Below, piece after piece: positions 1-9,050 of a stretch of 64,000 nt of DNA. The stretch is from Soonwooa buanensis (GTDB lineage Bacteria > Bacteroidota > Bacteroidia > Flavobacteriales > Weeksellaceae): positions 62,001 through 126,000 of the forward strand of contig NZ_FUYZ01000005.1 of the NCBI RefSeq assembly GCF_900167905.1, written 5' to 3'. Position numbers and translations under genes: made by a program. The notes under the pieces were generated by a model. The model had not been told where the DNA came from. It was given only the letters and a program-made list of their open reading frames with translations, and did no database searches. Positions within the stretch are counted from its first letter, which is position 1. Each line of letters opens with the position of its first letter.

Positions 1-476
1 CGGAAAATGATAGCGACGAGGATCTTAGAAAACTGGCAGATGATATTTTTATCTATTATGGACTAGGTTGTCGTAATGTAACACGATTGCTGATCCCTGA
101 AGACTATAAACTCGATCGCCTTTTTGAAAACTTTATTGATTACCAATCGATTATTAATCATAATAAATATGCCAATAACTACGATTATAACCGTGCGGTT
201 TTTCTACTAAATCAAGATAAGTTTTGGGACAATAACTTCGTCATGTTAAAAGAGGATGATAAGTTGTTTAGTCCTTTAGCGGTTATTAATTTTAGTCGTT
301 ACAAAAGCCTAGATGAGGTTAAGGCTTTTATTAACGATAACGAAGGCGATATACAAGCAGTGGTTACCAATCTAGACTTGGGTACAGAAAGCGTAAAACT
401 AGGGGAGGCGCAACAACCATCACTAGATACCTACGCTGATAATGTTGATACAATGGCATTTTTGGCAGGATTATAA
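1..476 (+). CDS. Acyl-CoA reductase, LuxC-like (C-terminal part, runs off left edge)
   Basis: The open frame enters from the left edge (first whole codon at base 3) and stops at 476, so only about 157 C-terminal residues are seen. The stretch YYGLGCRNV followed by LLIPEDY is typical of the LuxC-type NAD(P)H-dependent acyl-CoA reductase family, which in flavobacteria is a free-standing cytoplasmic enzyme making aldehydes from acyl-CoA. The TTG at 87 is not the start, because the frame stays open and in family register upstream of it. The catalytic cysteine region lies outside the window. A stem-loop follows the stop. The family call rests on the recognised C-terminal motif only. Confidence 0.62.
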   Translation, partial: ENDSDEDLRKLADDIFIYYGLGCRNVTRLLIPEDYKLDRLFENFIDYQSIINHNKYANNYDYNRAVFLLNQDKFWDNNFVMLKEDDKLFSPLAVINFSRYKSLDEVKAFINDNEGDIQAVVTNLDLGTESVKLGEAQQPSLDTYADNVDTMAFLAGL

Positions 477-504
477 AACATTAATTTAAAATTTAATCCA
501 AACA

Positions 505-536
505 AAAAGGAGAAACTGTAATAAGTTTCTCCTTTT
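505..536. terminator. Bidirectional intrinsic terminator
   Basis: AAAAGGAGAAAC (505-516) pairs perfectly with GTTTCTCCTTTT (525-536) around an 8-nt loop. T-runs lie on both sides. It sits between two convergent genes ending at 476 and 543. Confidence 0.85.
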
Positions 537-542
537 ATTTTT

Positions 543-3500
543 TTAAAAATCAACCCCGAATCCGAGAGCAATTCTGCCGCCATCGCTAGATCGGAAATAG
601 CTTGCTTGTACACCAATTTTGTCCAAAGCATTTAGCCAAAGTCCCAGACCAAAAGAGTTGTGCCACTTGTCGGTGATTTCGTTCGGGATCCAAACGCGTC
701 CGAAGTCAAAACCTGCAAACAAACCTACATTTATTGGTAAATAAGCATTTTTAATAGTTCCTAAATCGAATCTCAAATCTGTGGTTTGATAAAAACTAGA
801 TTTACCGTAAAAACGATCGAATCTAAATCCTCTCAAGTTTTGATTGCCACCCAAAGTCGCCATTTGGAAGAACTGATAATCGTTGGATAACAGCCATTTT
901 GCTTCTGCATAAGTGCTGACAATTACTTTTTCGTTGTTGGTGATGTAATGGATAAAACCTAATCCCGTCTCGAAAGTTGGAAGTTTGTTATCCGTGTTTT
1001 CAAGGTTTTGACGATAACTAAACGCCGCCTTGAATTTCATTCCCAAACTTGGATTTACATTTTTGTTTAAATTTTCAAAATCAAATTTTAAATCGATTCC
1101 TGCAAAATGCTGTGTTTTGAAAACTTGGTCATCCACAATATTTGGAAGACTAATGCGACGATTGGCTGTTTTTTCGATTTTAATAGCTTCGTAGGCTAAA
1201 TTTGCGGTAAACCAACTTGCATTTTTCCTCCAATTAATCGAAGGTTTAACATAAAATTCTTTCGCACGGACACGATAAAAATCTTCTTCAAAAATCTTTT
1301 CTTCATTAATTGTTAAATTCCCGTTTCCAAAATAATTTCTGATGAATCGAGAACTCGTAAATCCAGTATTTAAGCCATAATACCAATTACCAACTAATCT
1401 TGGGAAAATGCCTTCGTAAGCAATTTCGTAACCTTTAGAGCCTGTGAAATAGTTGGTTTTGAGATTGTGTTTTGCAGCAAAAGGATTTCGTTTAAAACCA
1501 TTTTTAACAAAACTTGTCGTCATGCCCAGCACAATTTCGTCGTCAGGATTATAACCAAGGTTAGGTGTCGCAGTCCAAAAGCTGTATTTAAGGCGTTTGT
1601 AATTATATTCGTTAAGGTCATAATCATCTGTTAATTTCGCCGACGCATTTTTAGAAATCGTATTATTTTTAGATTTGTAATCATAAATTTTGACACGATT
1701 ATCTCTTTCGATATTGTAGTTGTCATGGTTGAGACCGCCCAAAAGACGCAGTTTAATAGGATTGTTTTGATCACCTTTTACGACTAAATCATCGTCGTCG
1801 CCCAAAGTGTAAACCCAAATTTCTGAAGTTTCATTTTTATTATAAACTTTTTCGAAGGTCAACTCTTCGCCGTCTTTTTTATTTCTAAATATTTTTACTT
1901 GCGTTTCATGATTTGGAAGACGTGTAATTTCGAATCGATCTTTTTTATTAGTTCCTGTCAAAATTACGGTTTTTCTTAACACCTTATAATAATCGGAAGC
2001 GTAGGTTGCAAGGTCATTTTTACGCAATTCAAGATTTTGTTTTATAGATTCGATGTCGGCATTTTGTACTTCTTTCGGCAAGTTTTTAAAAGCTTCTTCG
2101 ATAACATTTTTTGTTAAATTAGCTTTAATAAAATCTGCTTCGCGCTTCCAATCTTCTTCGGTTGCATTGTTTGTAAATGCCAAATCTAAAGGGAATGGCT
2201 CCATATTAAACCATTTTACATTTTTGATTTTTGGTCCAAAACTTTGCATGTGACGAAGTCCCGGAAAGTTCAAAAACATTTGGGTTGCCAAGCCATCATA
2301 TTTTACAAAAGCTTGGTCACGATCTTTAGGAATAGGAGAAATTAAAACCTTGTCGCCAACAGCTTTTTGTTCCCATTTCCATTGGTCATAATGTCTGTCC
2401 CAATCGCCGATTAGCATGTCGAAAAGACGTGCGCGAATGTAAGCGGATTCGTCCATTTTGTATTTTTCATCTTTAGCCAAAAGTTTAATAACATCTTCTG
2501 TACTCAAGACTTTATTTGGATTTTCTTCGGTTTCGGCAGGTCGAACTTCCAGATAATACAATTCGTTTCCAAAATTTTGATTGTACTTACCAAGTGCATT
2601 TTGTTTCGGAACATATACCAAACTCGGATCCGTATGTTTAACCCCGATAGATTCTGCCATAGTACCGATTGCTAAAGGCGTGTAAGGATTAGAAGACGTG
2701 TAAAAATCCAATAAAAATTGATCTGCAAATCCGTCTGCAAAATCGTCAACAACATAACGATCTTTAAAAGCCACCGATTGCAAAAATCTTACGCCACTTT
2801 TATGAAGCGCTCGGATAACATATTCGCCTTTTGGCGTGTCCAATCGCAAAGAGTTGGTCTGATGTCCGCCACCAGCTCTCGTTGCTTTTGCGCCACCGTA
2901 AAGCGTGTCCAAATCCAAAGTAGGAACCGAAACTTGCGTACCATACATTTCGCGATAGTTGTTGCCCCAAAGCATTTTATAAAATCCAGATTTTTTGGTG
3001 TCTTTTTGATTGTAAATACTTGTCGTTGTTGTCGCTGGAAAGTCTTTTGGATAATCGGTTTTTGTATAATTATCACCTTTTAAAACTGAATGGCTAAAAA
3101 GCAATTTTTCTTGGTCGTTTTCTCTTCCAAAATAGTCAACGAAAGCTTCTCCTTTTTTTGAAATTTTTAAAACGGCATAACCATTTTGTCCGTAAGAAAA
3201 ATCATTTGGAGAAATAGCTGCTGCAGCTTCGGATTTAGATCCCGCGCCGCTGATGATTTGGCGGATGTTACCTTGTTCGATGTATTGTAGATTGTGATCG
3301 TGACCAGAAACAAGGATCACATTTTCTTTATCAGCAATTAAAGTTTTGATTCTAGCTGCTAATTTTCGATAATTAGGATTTGATAAATCTTGGTGCGTGA
3401 TACCGCCAGTTGCTCTCATTAGATTAATTCCAGTTGCTAAGATTGGCAACGGAATTTTGTTCTCTAAAGGGAATAATTGTTTCTCCATCGAGTAATAACC

Positions 3501-4217
3501 GCCGTGCGAGCCGTGGTCAATTAATGGATGATGGACTGCTACGATAATTGTTTTGTTTTGATTTTTCGAAATTTGATCTTCAAATTCTGTGAAAAAATCT
3601 TCCCTTGTTTTGATGTCGCACTTTTCATTAATACCTGGGTTTTTATCCCAATCTGCTAAAAACCATTCGGAGTCGATCGTTATTAAAGCGATGTCTTTTC
3701 CGATTTTTCGAGTTTCGATGGCGCAAGAATTTTTTGGAGAAAAAGCTTTTTTGTCATTTAGTTTTTCAATGACATAATCTTGTTCTTCTTTTAGACCAAT
3801 AATGCCGTTGCTGTACCAATCGTGGTTGCCAGGCACAAAAATACTTTGACCTTTGAATTTATTTGCTAACGCGATTTGGTCGTCGAGTTTTTCTTCCGCT
3901 AATTTTCGGTCTTTAGAATCTTTGCTAGGAAGTCCACGCGGATAGATGTTATCACCAAGAAATAATAGCGTGCTGTTTTGGTCAGCGGAGTCAAGTTTTG
4001 ATTTTAATTGATTCAGAATTTTCTTTGCATGATCTTGGTCGGCATTACCAGCGTCGCCTACGAGATAAAAAGTGTGGGCAATATCTTCGTCTTTTATACG
4101 TTGTGAAGTATTAAAGTTTTTGATATTTTTTCCATATTGAGCTTTTTCTGTAGCACAAGAAATGCTTATAATTGCCAGTGCAGAAAGCATGGTATATTTT
4201 GCAGCAAATATTTTCAT
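543..4217 (-). CDS. Outer-membrane lipoprotein: calcineurin-like phosphoesterase fused to a beta-barrel
   Basis: 1224 residues. The N-terminus is a lipoprotein signal with C21 in SISC. Residues about 50-330 carry the metallophosphoesterase motifs in order: GDAGNAD, GDNIYPRG, GNHDWYS, VHHPLIDHG and GHDHNLQ, which supply the metal-binding Asp, His and Asn. The middle (about 400-850) is a long domain I cannot name. The last 350 or so residues are rich in alternating aromatic strands and end in a terminal Phe (GFGVDF), as in BamA/Omp85-type surface-antigen barrels. This implies a phosphoesterase tethered to the outer membrane; the substrate is unknown. It is divergent from the HD gene at 4242 with only 24 bp between the start codons, so each promoter must lie in or near the other gene. 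Confidence 0.8.
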   Translation of the reverse strand: MKIFAAKYTMLSALAIISISCATEKAQYGKNIKNFNTSQRIKDEDIAHTFYLVGDAGNADQDHAKKILNQLKSKLDSADQNSTLLFLGDNIYPRGLPSKDSKDRKLAEEKLDDQIALANKFKGQSIFVPGNHDWYSNGIIGLKEEQDYVIEKLNDKKAFSPKNSCAIETRKIGKDIALITIDSEWFLADWDKNPGINEKCDIKTREDFFTEFEDQISKNQNKTIIVAVHHPLIDHGSHGGYYSMEKQLFPLENKIPLPILATGINLMRATGGITHQDLSNPNYRKLAARIKTLIADKENVILVSGHDHNLQYIEQGNIRQIISGAGSKSEAAAAISPNDFSYGQNGYAVLKISKKGEAFVDYFGRENDQEKLLFSHSVLKGDNYTKTDYPKDFPATTTTSIYNQKDTKKSGFYKMLWGNNYREMYGTQVSVPTLDLDTLYGGAKATRAGGGHQTNSLRLDTPKGEYVIRALHKSGVRFLQSVAFKDRYVVDDFADGFADQFLLDFYTSSNPYTPLAIGTMAESIGVKHTDPSLVYVPKQNALGKYNQNFGNELYYLEVRPAETEENPNKVLSTEDVIKLLAKDEKYKMDESAYIRARLFDMLIGDWDRHYDQWKWEQKAVGDKVLISPIPKDRDQAFVKYDGLATQMFLNFPGLRHMQSFGPKIKNVKWFNMEPFPLDLAFTNNATEEDWKREADFIKANLTKNVIEEAFKNLPKEVQNADIESIKQNLELRKNDLATYASDYYKVLRKTVILTGTNKKDRFEITRLPNHETQVKIFRNKKDGEELTFEKVYNKNETSEIWVYTLGDDDDLVVKGDQNNPIKLRLLGGLNHDNYNIERDNRVKIYDYKSKNNTISKNASAKLTDDYDLNEYNYKRLKYSFWTATPNLGYNPDDEIVLGMTTSFVKNGFKRNPFAAKHNLKTNYFTGSKGYEIAYEGIFPRLVGNWYYGLNTGFTSSRFIRNYFGNGNLTINEEKIFEEDFYRVRAKEFYVKPSINWRKNASWFTANLAYEAIKIEKTANRRISLPNIVDDQVFKTQHFAGIDLKFDFENLNKNVNPSLGMKFKAAFSYRQNLENTDNKLPTFETGLGFIHYITNNEKVIVSTYAEAKWLLSNDYQFFQMATLGGNQNLRGFRFDRFYGKSSFYQTTDLRFDLGTIKNAYLPINVGLFAGFDFGRVWIPNEITDKWHNSFGLGLWLNALDKIGVQASYFRSSDGGRIALGFGVDF

Positions 4218-4241
4218 AAATTTGAATCAAACATTTTATAA

Positions 4242-5444
4242 ATGAACATCGTACACAAAGCGGAGCAATACGTTATTCAACTTTTCAAAGATAAGCTTTC
4301 TCCAGTTTATTCTTTTCATAATCTTGAGCACACCAAAAGAGTGGTTGCTGCTACAGAATTGTTGGCCAAAGAAGAGAATGTTAACGAAAAAGACATGGAG
4401 ATTTTGACGTTGGCAGCGTGGTTTCATGATGTTGGTTATTGTCAAACTTGTACAGTCCATGAGAATGTTGGGATGCAAGAAGCAGAAATTTTTTTAAAAC
4501 AAGAAAATATTTCGCAAGAAGAAATTGATGCGGTTAAACAATTGATCCATGCAACTTCGATGGAATATCAACCGCAAAATTTGTTAGAAAAAATTATGAA
4601 AGATGCCGATTGCTCACACATTGGATCGGAAGACTTTTTTAATATTACAGAAACTCTACGCCAAGAATGTAAGCAAGTTTATCAAAAGAAAATAAGCAAG
4701 TTGGATTGGGCAAATACAAATTTGCAGTTTTTGACGCAACATCATCGCTTCTACACAGATTACGCAAAAAAAAATTGGGAAGAGACTAAAACTGAAAATG
4801 TAGAAAAAACGTTAGAGCTAATTGCTGACCTCATTAAGGATAAAGAAAAATCGAAAAATACAGAGGAAGAAAAGGCATTGCTTAATAAGAAAAAACTTGA
4901 AAAATTGGACTCGCCAGAACGTGGTATAGAAACGATGTTCCGTGTGACAATGAATAACCATACGCGTCTAAGTCAAATTGCAGATACAAAAGCTAACATT
5001 TTGTTATCGGTTAATGCGATTATTATTTCGGTGGCGTTATCGACGATTATTCCGAAACTTGACTCGCCAAAAAATGCACATTTGGTGATTCCGACTTTTA
5101 TGATGATTGCTTTTAGCGTAGCCACTATTATTATGGCGATTATGTCGACACGTCCAAAAATATCAAGCGGAACTTTCACTAGAAAAGAAATCGAGGAACG
5201 AAAAGTGAATCTTCTGTTTTTTGGAAATTTCCACAAAATGCCTATTGACGAATATATGTGGGCGATGAAAGAAATGATGAAGGACCGAACTTATCTGTAC
5301 GATAGTCTCGTTAAAGATTTGTACTATCTTGGTATTGTCCTGAATCGAAAATACAAATTGTTGCGAACAACTTACACTATTTTTACAGTTGGGATTTTGG
5401 TTTCGGTGCTTACGTTTTATTTGGCTTTCCGAGAAATTATTTAA
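4242..5444 (+). CDS. HD-domain phosphohydrolase fused to a Pycsar-effector-like (PycTM) membrane domain
   Basis: 400 residues. The N-terminal half is an HD hydrolase: FHNLEH (H26, H30), the WFHDVG core (H62-D63) and a later Asp in MKDADCSH. These would form a metal site for phosphodiester or nucleotide hydrolysis. A charged linker (about 200-235) leads to a C-terminal module with the signature RLSQIADTKANILL and three hydrophobic helices (about 250-275, 280-303, 375-397). It matches the family annotated 'Pycsar system effector' (PycTM, DUF5706). In Pycsar defence such domains respond to cCMP or cUMP and disrupt the membrane. No cyclase gene is adjacent, so a defence role is only inferred; housekeeping nucleotide turnover at the membrane is equally possible. 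Confidence 0.82.
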   Translation: MNIVHKAEQYVIQLFKDKLSPVYSFHNLEHTKRVVAATELLAKEENVNEKDMEILTLAAWFHDVGYCQTCTVHENVGMQEAEIFLKQENISQEEIDAVKQLIHATSMEYQPQNLLEKIMKDADCSHIGSEDFFNITETLRQECKQVYQKKISKLDWANTNLQFLTQHHRFYTDYAKKNWEETKTENVEKTLELIADLIKDKEKSKNTEEEKALLNKKKLEKLDSPERGIETMFRVTMNNHTRLSQIADTKANILLSVNAIIISVALSTIIPKLDSPKNAHLVIPTFMMIAFSVATIIMAIMSTRPKISSGTFTRKEIEERKVNLLFFGNFHKMPIDEYMWAMKEMMKDRTYLYDSLVKDLYYLGIVLNRKYKLLRTTYTIFTVGILVSVLTFYLAFREII

Positions 5445-5451
5445 GAAAAAT

Positions 5452-5482
5452 AAAAGCTTGTAGAATTTTACTACAAGCTTTT
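5452..5482. terminator. Bidirectional intrinsic terminator
   Basis: AAAAGCTTGTAG (5452-5463) pairs with CTACAAGCTTTT (5471-5482), followed by a T-run. It lies between the convergent HD-PycTM gene and the GAF gene. Confidence 0.88.
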
Positions 5483-5512
5483 TTTATAAAGTCGTTTTGT
5501 TTTCGAATAAAA

Positions 5513-7846
5513 TTAAATTTCGGGATAAAATTCGTATTGCATTGGCGTTGGATCGTAGTTGATACCAACTCTTATCGCTTGTAGACCGGCGATACCTTGT
5601 AGATCTTCGATATCTACAATCTCAATATTATCTTCTAGATGGCCTTCGTTCTGAAGGATTTTGATAAATTTAAGATAATCGTATTTTTCGGTTTCTTGAG
5701 AGAAAACAACACTCAGTTTTCCTGTTTGTACAAGGCGTTCTGTTGTATTTTTAATTAAAGATTTATCGATGCGTTTTTTAATCATTTCATAACGTGCATT
5801 GTAACTTCCGTCGACATCAAAACGTTTTTCATCCATTCGGAATCTTATGCTAATTGGCGCACTGTAGACTAAAATAAGAGATGTGATATCCAACTTCATA
5901 GGAAGTTTTTTGGTAAGTTCTCGGAACTTAATTTCGCTTTCTGTCATCACGCGAAGCTGCCAAAGTCTCAGGTTTTTAAGATATACATTGTCAAAACTCA
6001 GCCAAGGTGCGATGCTTGCGCCCATGTAGAAATTATGCTCGACACCATCCGTTTTGAAACGTTCATAATAGAATGGGAAGCGTTTCTGTTGCTCGTCTTG
6101 GCGTTTGTCTAGTAGATTACTGAGCTCTTTATTAATCATCGAAATACTGTCATCAAACTGTTTTCGATAATGATAAATAACGGGCGAATTTTTTTCTAAT
6201 TGTTTGAAATAGGTCGTGATTTCCTCATTATTACTAAGGCTTTCGAACTTTAATCGGTTAAGCGTCGGGTAGATTTCCTCCTGCAAAAAAGATTGGATTT
6301 CGCTTTCAGTATTGGCTTTCAGGCCAAATTTTAATTCATTCTTTTTTGAAGTGAGTTTATCAAAAATCGGTTGAAGATCTTCGGAAGACGTTAAAGTTGC
6401 TAGTAAGTTGTTGAGGATATCGAGATTAGTTTTAATGTCTTTAACAATCGCTTTGTTACGTTCATTACTAGAGTTCTTAACATCCGATTGTCCGTAGAAA
6501 GGAATTAATTTATCAAAAATAATACTTTTGTAGGGCGATTTATCAACATGTTCGTTAGCGATATTGATGTGCTTCATCGCTTCATCGTGGAATTTCCAGT
6601 AGACACTCGGGTGTATCGCCGTATATTCTTGTTGTATCAACGCAACAACGTGGTTTTCGAGATTTTCGTAGAGCTGGTTAATTGTGTCTTCTAGATAGAT
6701 GATAACGCTGTCCATTTTGTTAGCATTAATACTGTTGAGCGCTTTTCTAGAAGAGGTTAGCTCCATAATACCAAGAAGTTTTCCATCTTTATAAAGTGGT
6801 GCAAAAATGGCGCTTTTTATTCCTAAATTTTTAAAAGTCGAAACTATAAAAGCATCGGTTTTTTGAAGTTCTACTTTGTCAATATCCGAAATACTAAAAT
6901 ATCTACGTTGGTCTTTGGCGTTTTGTAACAAAGCTTCGTGCACTTTGTCTGACAAAAATTGTTTCGGAATTGTTGATAGAATTTTACTTTCGATAACTGT
7001 ATTAATAGGTGTTATCTCAAATTTATTTTCTTTATAATTAATAGCGGTATAACCAATTTCTAAATCAGAAAGTCGGAAAATTGATCGGAAAATATTCGTA
7101 ATGTCAGATTTGATGTTGCGATAATCATCCTTCGCTTGTATCAACTGACTTTTGAGGTTAGAAACTGCGATTTCTGAAGTGGCATCGTACATCGACACAA
7201 TTCCAAAACCTGTGAGCTCCCAAGAGCTTGGCGGGAATTTTTCTTTCCAAAGATCAATGTTATCGAAGTTATCGACCAGTTCTTCAATTTCTTCTTGTGT
7301 TAAAATTTTTGAAGTTTCGGTTGTTTTTATTTCGATAAAGTCAGCATTGGTTAAGATTCGATAATGGTTAAGATAACCGTCTTTATTTGGAATATCATAT
7401 ATAAAAGGAAAATCAATTTTTACAGGTGTTCCAAAATAAGATTCCAAAATCACACAACAACTTAAAACATAAAATTGTTCTGCAGTGAAGCCACTAATTT
7501 GTAAATAAAATTCTTCGCCAGCATTTTCAATGATTTTCTGAAAACGCTTTGTCGGGTTATAAATGAAATTAGCAAACGGAATACCTACAGCTTTTATCTC
7601 ATTGTTTGTCAATAATGGCGGGAAAAGCTCACTTAGCAGTTGCTTATAAAAATAATCGTTTTCACTTAGCAATCTATCGGATAGGGCGAGTCCAAGATTT
7701 GGATTTTTTTCAAGTTCGTTAAGTATATACTCATGTCGCTCCGCATACAATTTGTCAACTTCAGCTAAGGATTTTATTTCATCAATTAAAGTTTTAAAAG
7801 TAAAAGTAATCTGAAAAGGAGAATCAAAAGGTTGATTAAACGTCAT
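5513..7846 (-). CDS. GAF domain-containing protein
   Basis: 777 residues, no signal peptide and no membrane segment, so cytoplasmic. A GAF-like sensor fold is suggested in the region of about residues 230-400, where the pattern FAPLYKDGKLLGIMELTSS is the usual GAF beta-sheet core. The flanking N- and C-terminal regions are conserved in flavobacteria but I cannot assign them to a family. No kinase, cyclase or HTH domain is visible, so the output is unknown. I start at the ATG (7844-7846) and not at the TTG at 7870, because a TAnnTTTG promoter box covers 7868-7875 and transcription would begin downstream of that TTG. Single-gene unit, convergent with the HD-PycTM gene. Confidence 0.72.
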   Translation of the reverse strand: MTFNQPFDSPFQITFTFKTLIDEIKSLAEVDKLYAERHEYILNELEKNPNLGLALSDRLLSENDYFYKQLLSELFPPLLTNNEIKAVGIPFANFIYNPTKRFQKIIENAGEEFYLQISGFTAEQFYVLSCCVILESYFGTPVKIDFPFIYDIPNKDGYLNHYRILTNADFIEIKTTETSKILTQEEIEELVDNFDNIDLWKEKFPPSSWELTGFGIVSMYDATSEIAVSNLKSQLIQAKDDYRNIKSDITNIFRSIFRLSDLEIGYTAINYKENKFEITPINTVIESKILSTIPKQFLSDKVHEALLQNAKDQRRYFSISDIDKVELQKTDAFIVSTFKNLGIKSAIFAPLYKDGKLLGIMELTSSRKALNSINANKMDSVIIYLEDTINQLYENLENHVVALIQQEYTAIHPSVYWKFHDEAMKHINIANEHVDKSPYKSIIFDKLIPFYGQSDVKNSSNERNKAIVKDIKTNLDILNNLLATLTSSEDLQPIFDKLTSKKNELKFGLKANTESEIQSFLQEEIYPTLNRLKFESLSNNEEITTYFKQLEKNSPVIYHYRKQFDDSISMINKELSNLLDKRQDEQQKRFPFYYERFKTDGVEHNFYMGASIAPWLSFDNVYLKNLRLWQLRVMTESEIKFRELTKKLPMKLDITSLILVYSAPISIRFRMDEKRFDVDGSYNARYEMIKKRIDKSLIKNTTERLVQTGKLSVVFSQETEKYDYLKFIKILQNEGHLEDNIEIVDIEDLQGIAGLQAIRVGINYDPTPMQYEFYPEI

Positions 7847-7867
7847 AAGCTCACAAGTTTGTATTTG

Positions 7868-7875
7868 CAAAGATA
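7868..7875 (-). promoter_or_regulatory. Bacteroidota -7 promoter box for the GAF gene
   Basis: On the minus strand this reads TATCTTTG, a perfect TAnnTTTG box, about 22 nt before the ATG at 7846. Confidence 0.72.
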
Positions 7876-7965
7876 CATAATATCAAGGCTCTATATTTTA
7901 GTATTAATATGATTTTAATATTCGAAATCGATTCTACAAGTAGATGTGCTCTATATGAAAAGCCT

Positions 7966-7973
7966 TATCTTTG
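7966..7973 (+). promoter_or_regulatory. Bacteroidota -7 promoter box for rlmN
   Basis: TATCTTTG matches TAnnTTTG. The TTG start of rlmN follows 19 nt downstream, giving a very short leader. Confidence 0.72.
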
Positions 7974-7992
7974 CACCGAAAATTAATATAAT

Positions 7993-9027
7993 TTGAAAGA
8001 TATTCGTACGTTAACTCTTGACCAGTTAAAAGACTATTTCGAAAGTATTGGTGAGAAGGCATTTCGCGCCAAACAAGTCTATGATTGGCTTTGGAGTAAA
8101 AACCAACATTCGTTTGAAGATATGACCAACCTCTCAAAAAATTTGAGAGAAAACTTGATGCGTGATTTTTTTATCAATCCTATTGCTGTTGATCTTTTAC
8201 AAAAATCAAAAGACGGAACCATCAAAAATGGTGTTAAACTTCATGACGGATTAATGGTGGAATCGGTTTTAATACCAACCGAAACTCGTACTACAGCTTG
8301 CGTTTCTTCACAAGTTGGATGCTCGCTTAACTGTGAATTTTGTGCAACCGCAAAGCTTAAAAGAATGCGAAATCTAGAAGTTGCCGAGATTGTCGATCAA
8401 GTTGCATTAATTGATAGCCAAAGTAAAACGTACTTCGATCGTCCGCTTTCCAATATTGTATTTATGGGAATGGGCGAGCCGATGATGAATTATAAAAACG
8501 TTGTTGAAGCCATCCGAAAAATAACAGAACCAGAAGGTTTGGGGATGTCTGCAAGACGAATTACAGTGTCAACTTCCGGAATACCAAAAATGATAAAAAT
8601 GTTGGCTGATGAAGGTCTTCGCGTCAAATTGGCGTTGTCATTACATTCCGCAGTTGAGAAAACTAGAAACGAGATTATGCCGTTTTCGGATAAGTTTCCG
8701 TTGACAGACATTATGGAAGCTATGCAATATTGGTATCAAAAAACGGGTTCGGTTATCACGTTCGAATATTGCGTTTGGAAAGGCATTAATGACAAAGATG
8801 AAGATATCCGAGCTTTAATAAAATATGCGAGACAAGTACCATCAAAAGTTAATTTGATACAGTATAATCCAATTGGCGAAGGTAAGTTCGATCATCGAAG
8901 TATCGAAGCAGAAGAACGTTATGTTCGCGAGCTGGAGAAAGCTGGTGTTACAGTTATGGTCAGAAAAAGTCGTGGCGGCGATATTGACGCAGCTTGTGGA
9001 CAATTAGCAAATAAAACAGCAGAATAA
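7993..9027 (+). CDS. rlmN: 23S rRNA (adenine-2503-C2)-methyltransferase / tRNA methyltransferase RlmN
   Basis: 344 residues. This radical-SAM enzyme methylates C2 of A2503 in 23S rRNA and of A37 in some tRNAs. The cluster motif CxxxCxxC is C110, C114 and C117. The two other family cysteines are present: C103 in ACVSSQVGC and C335 in AACGQL, the ones used for the methyl-cysteine and thiyl chemistry. The MGMGEPMMNY SAM-binding motif and full length are intact. The start is a TTG, placed by the promoter box just upstream and by the N-terminus typical of the family. It is followed by the sterol-desaturase gene after 23 bp. Confidence 0.97.
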   Translation: MKDIRTLTLDQLKDYFESIGEKAFRAKQVYDWLWSKNQHSFEDMTNLSKNLRENLMRDFFINPIAVDLLQKSKDGTIKNGVKLHDGLMVESVLIPTETRTTACVSSQVGCSLNCEFCATAKLKRMRNLEVAEIVDQVALIDSQSKTYFDRPLSNIVFMGMGEPMMNYKNVVEAIRKITEPEGLGMSARRITVSTSGIPKMIKMLADEGLRVKLALSLHSAVEKTRNEIMPFSDKFPLTDIMEAMQYWYQKTGSVITFEYCVWKGINDKDEDIRALIKYARQVPSKVNLIQYNPIGEGKFDHRSIEAEERYVRELEKAGVTVMVRKSRGGDIDAACGQLANKTAE

Positions 9028-9050
9028 TATAGATATAAATTTATTTTACC

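Noticed and set aside
4242-5444. A complete Pycsar defence locus
   Set aside because: No nucleotide cyclase or other defence gene is adjacent; only the effector-like membrane domain is present.
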